Assembly (NCBI GenBank): GCA_002419445.1 | Contig: DIGC01000092.1 | Span: 15,428 to 21,928, forward strand | Direction of reading: 5' to 3' | Length of the DNA: 6,501 nt | Source of the DNA: Caryophanales bacterium UBA5732 | GTDB lineage: Bacteria; Bacillota_I; Bacilli_A; Izemoplasmatales; Hujiaoplasmataceae | Position numbers and translations under genes: made by a program | Shown here: positions 5,240 through 6,501 of the stretch, one piece after another | Layout of the letters: every line of letters starts with the position of its first letter | How positions within the stretch are numbered: the first letter of the stretch is position 1 | Notes under the pieces: generated by a model | The model's database searches: none | The model's input: only the letters and a program-made list of their open reading frames with translations | What the model was told of the DNA's origin: nothing

Positions 5240-6501
5240 ATGTCAATAATCAAAAGTAATGGGTTCGTCATTGAACAACTTGAAGGCTTAAATAACAAGT
5301 TTGTTCTTGCCAATGGTTATGTAGGTTTGACTGGAATTATGGATGAACTATTACAAACCGACAATGCTCATTTAAAAGTTAGCGGACTAACAAAAATAAC
5401 TCGTAATGGCGAATATTACGTTAGCGTCTTTAATCCTTTCTATGCTTATATTAGTGTAAATGGAGTTATTTTGCATCCAAGTAATATAATCCCGTCTTCT
5501 CATGAACAAAGTTTAGATTTAGATACCGGACTTTTCTCAAGAACTACTGTCTATAATGTCAATGGTACCGAGATAAAAATCTACTCCGAACGTTTTTTAG
5601 ATCAGAAGAATCTCAATTTCCTTTACTCAAAATACATTTTCTTTGTCAGTAAGGATGTCGATCTTGAGATTACTCATGGTATTGATATAGAGATTGATGA
5701 AAGATATAAAGACGTGTTTGAAGAAGTAAGTTTTAAGAATGATGGCGATATCATTCTCGAAGCTAATTTAAAGGATTTTGATCATCCGTTAAATATTCTC
5801 TATCAATTTGAAAGAAACTTTCGTCACAAGAGTCGTAACAGTAAGATTAAACATCAAGAAACCTATCAATTACGTGCCGAAAAGGACCGTGATTACGAGA
5901 TTATTAGATTTGTGGGTTTGAGTACTGAACCGCGGAAAAACACTGAATATCTCAAAAACGCCTTAAAGAAGATAAGGAAGAACGGTTATGACAATATCTT
6001 TGATGCCAACAAGATTCATTGGGAAAGGCTTTGGAAAAACAGAAGAGTCGAAATTTATGGGAATGAGTTGGTAGAACGTTACTATCAATACAATCAATTT
6101 CAACTGATTAGCCACCGTCCTCGCAATGATCAAAGTCTGATTTCTCGGTATGGTTTGACTGATAAGGCGATTGATAATTCGTTTACCAGTGAAATGTATA
6201 TGTTTAGATATTATTTAAACACCGATTATAAAGCCGCTAGAAGACTTTTAATCGGCAGAATCGCACATCTAAAACAAGCTCAAGATATCGCAAAGAAAAT
6301 TCATAAAAACGGTGCGCTTTATACTGATAAAGATCAAAACCTTTATCTAAACGCTTTGATTGTAATTAATTTAGTCGATTATATTGAGCGAACTTTAGAT
6401 AAGAGCGTTTTAGATGTTGGCGGTCTTGAGATGATTTTAGAAATCTCAAGATTTTACATGAGTTATATTGAATTAAATGATAAAAAAACCAATTATCAAG
6501 T
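5240..6501 (+). CDS. Divergent glycoside hydrolase family 65 protein (disaccharide phosphorylase-like), N-terminal part, runs off the right edge
   Basis: GH65 enzymes mostly phosphorolyse alpha-glucosides (maltose, trehalose, kojibiose, nigerose) to a beta-glucose 1-phosphate and a sugar; they are cytoplasmic. 420 residues are visible of a family length near 750, with no signal peptide. The N-terminal beta-sandwich domain opens with EQLEGLNNKFVLANGYVGLTG (about 12-32), as in GH65 'E..f.lgNGylG.RG'. HWERLW at 260-265 and the following VEIYGN mark the linker into the helical barrel. YYQYNQFQLISHRPRND and NTDYKAARRLLIGRI...KNGALY follow the family's barrel pattern. However, the position of the conserved GHvFWDtE motif reads DNSFTSEMYM (E318), so the Trp and Asp that contact the -1 sugar are missing. 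The catalytic Glu region lies beyond the window. The protein is therefore either a GH65 member with altered substrate or a non-catalytic relative; I cannot name the substrate. It has its own promoter and is divergent from rpsT. Confidence 0.82.
   Translation, partial: MSIIKSNGFVIEQLEGLNNKFVLANGYVGLTGIMDELLQTDNAHLKVSGLTKITRNGEYYVSVFNPFYAYISVNGVILHPSNIIPSSHEQSLDLDTGLFSRTTVYNVNGTEIKIYSERFLDQKNLNFLYSKYIFFVSKDVDLEITHGIDIEIDERYKDVFEEVSFKNDGDIILEANLKDFDHPLNILYQFERNFRHKSRNSKIKHQETYQLRAEKDRDYEIIRFVGLSTEPRKNTEYLKNALKKIRKNGYDNIFDANKIHWERLWKNRRVEIYGNELVERYYQYNQFQLISHRPRNDQSLISRYGLTDKAIDNSFTSEMYMFRYYLNTDYKAARRLLIGRIAHLKQAQDIAKKIHKNGALYTDKDQNLYLNALIVINLVDYIERTLDKSVLDVGGLEMILEISRFYMSYIELNDKKTNYQ

Overview
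The window is AT-rich chromosomal DNA that reads with the standard bacterial code: every tryptophan codon I checked is TGG, and no in-frame TGA interrupts a gene. The gene order methyltransferase – comEA – comEC – holA – rpsT matches the nadD/rsfS/yqeM–comE–holA–rpsT neighbourhood of Bacillota such as Bacillus subtilis. Low GC, short gaps and the standard code suggest a low-GC Bacillota or a mollicute relative that does not reassign UGA (Acholeplasma or Izemoplasma type). The species cannot be fixed from the sequence alone.

Layout: (1) positions 1-362 hold the C-terminal end of a YqeM-like SAM-dependent methyltransferase, with an intrinsic terminator that starts inside its last codons. (2) Positions 436-3691 hold a two-gene competence unit. 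A ComEA-like DNA receptor with four tandem SLBB domains and one helix-hairpin-helix module overlaps by 35 bases the gene for ComEC, the membrane channel with a C-terminal metallo-beta-lactamase domain. The comEB and comER genes known from B. subtilis are not here. (3) holA (DNA polymerase III delta subunit) has its own extended -10 promoter and converges on rpsT (ribosomal protein S20, minus strand). One short bidirectional terminator lies between the two stop codons. (4) After a very AT-rich divergent spacer, a GH65-family (disaccharide phosphorylase-like) gene starts at 5240 and runs off the right edge.

ComEA would bind incoming double-stranded DNA outside the membrane and ComEC would pass one strand into the cell. 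HolA and S20 are housekeeping genes that share only the neighbourhood. The GH65-like gene is a separate carbohydrate gene. The most unusual points are the four-SLBB ComEA and the GH65 protein, whose normally conserved substrate-binding motif (FWDTE) is replaced. I found no RNA gene, mobile element, CRISPR array or clearly new multi-gene system.
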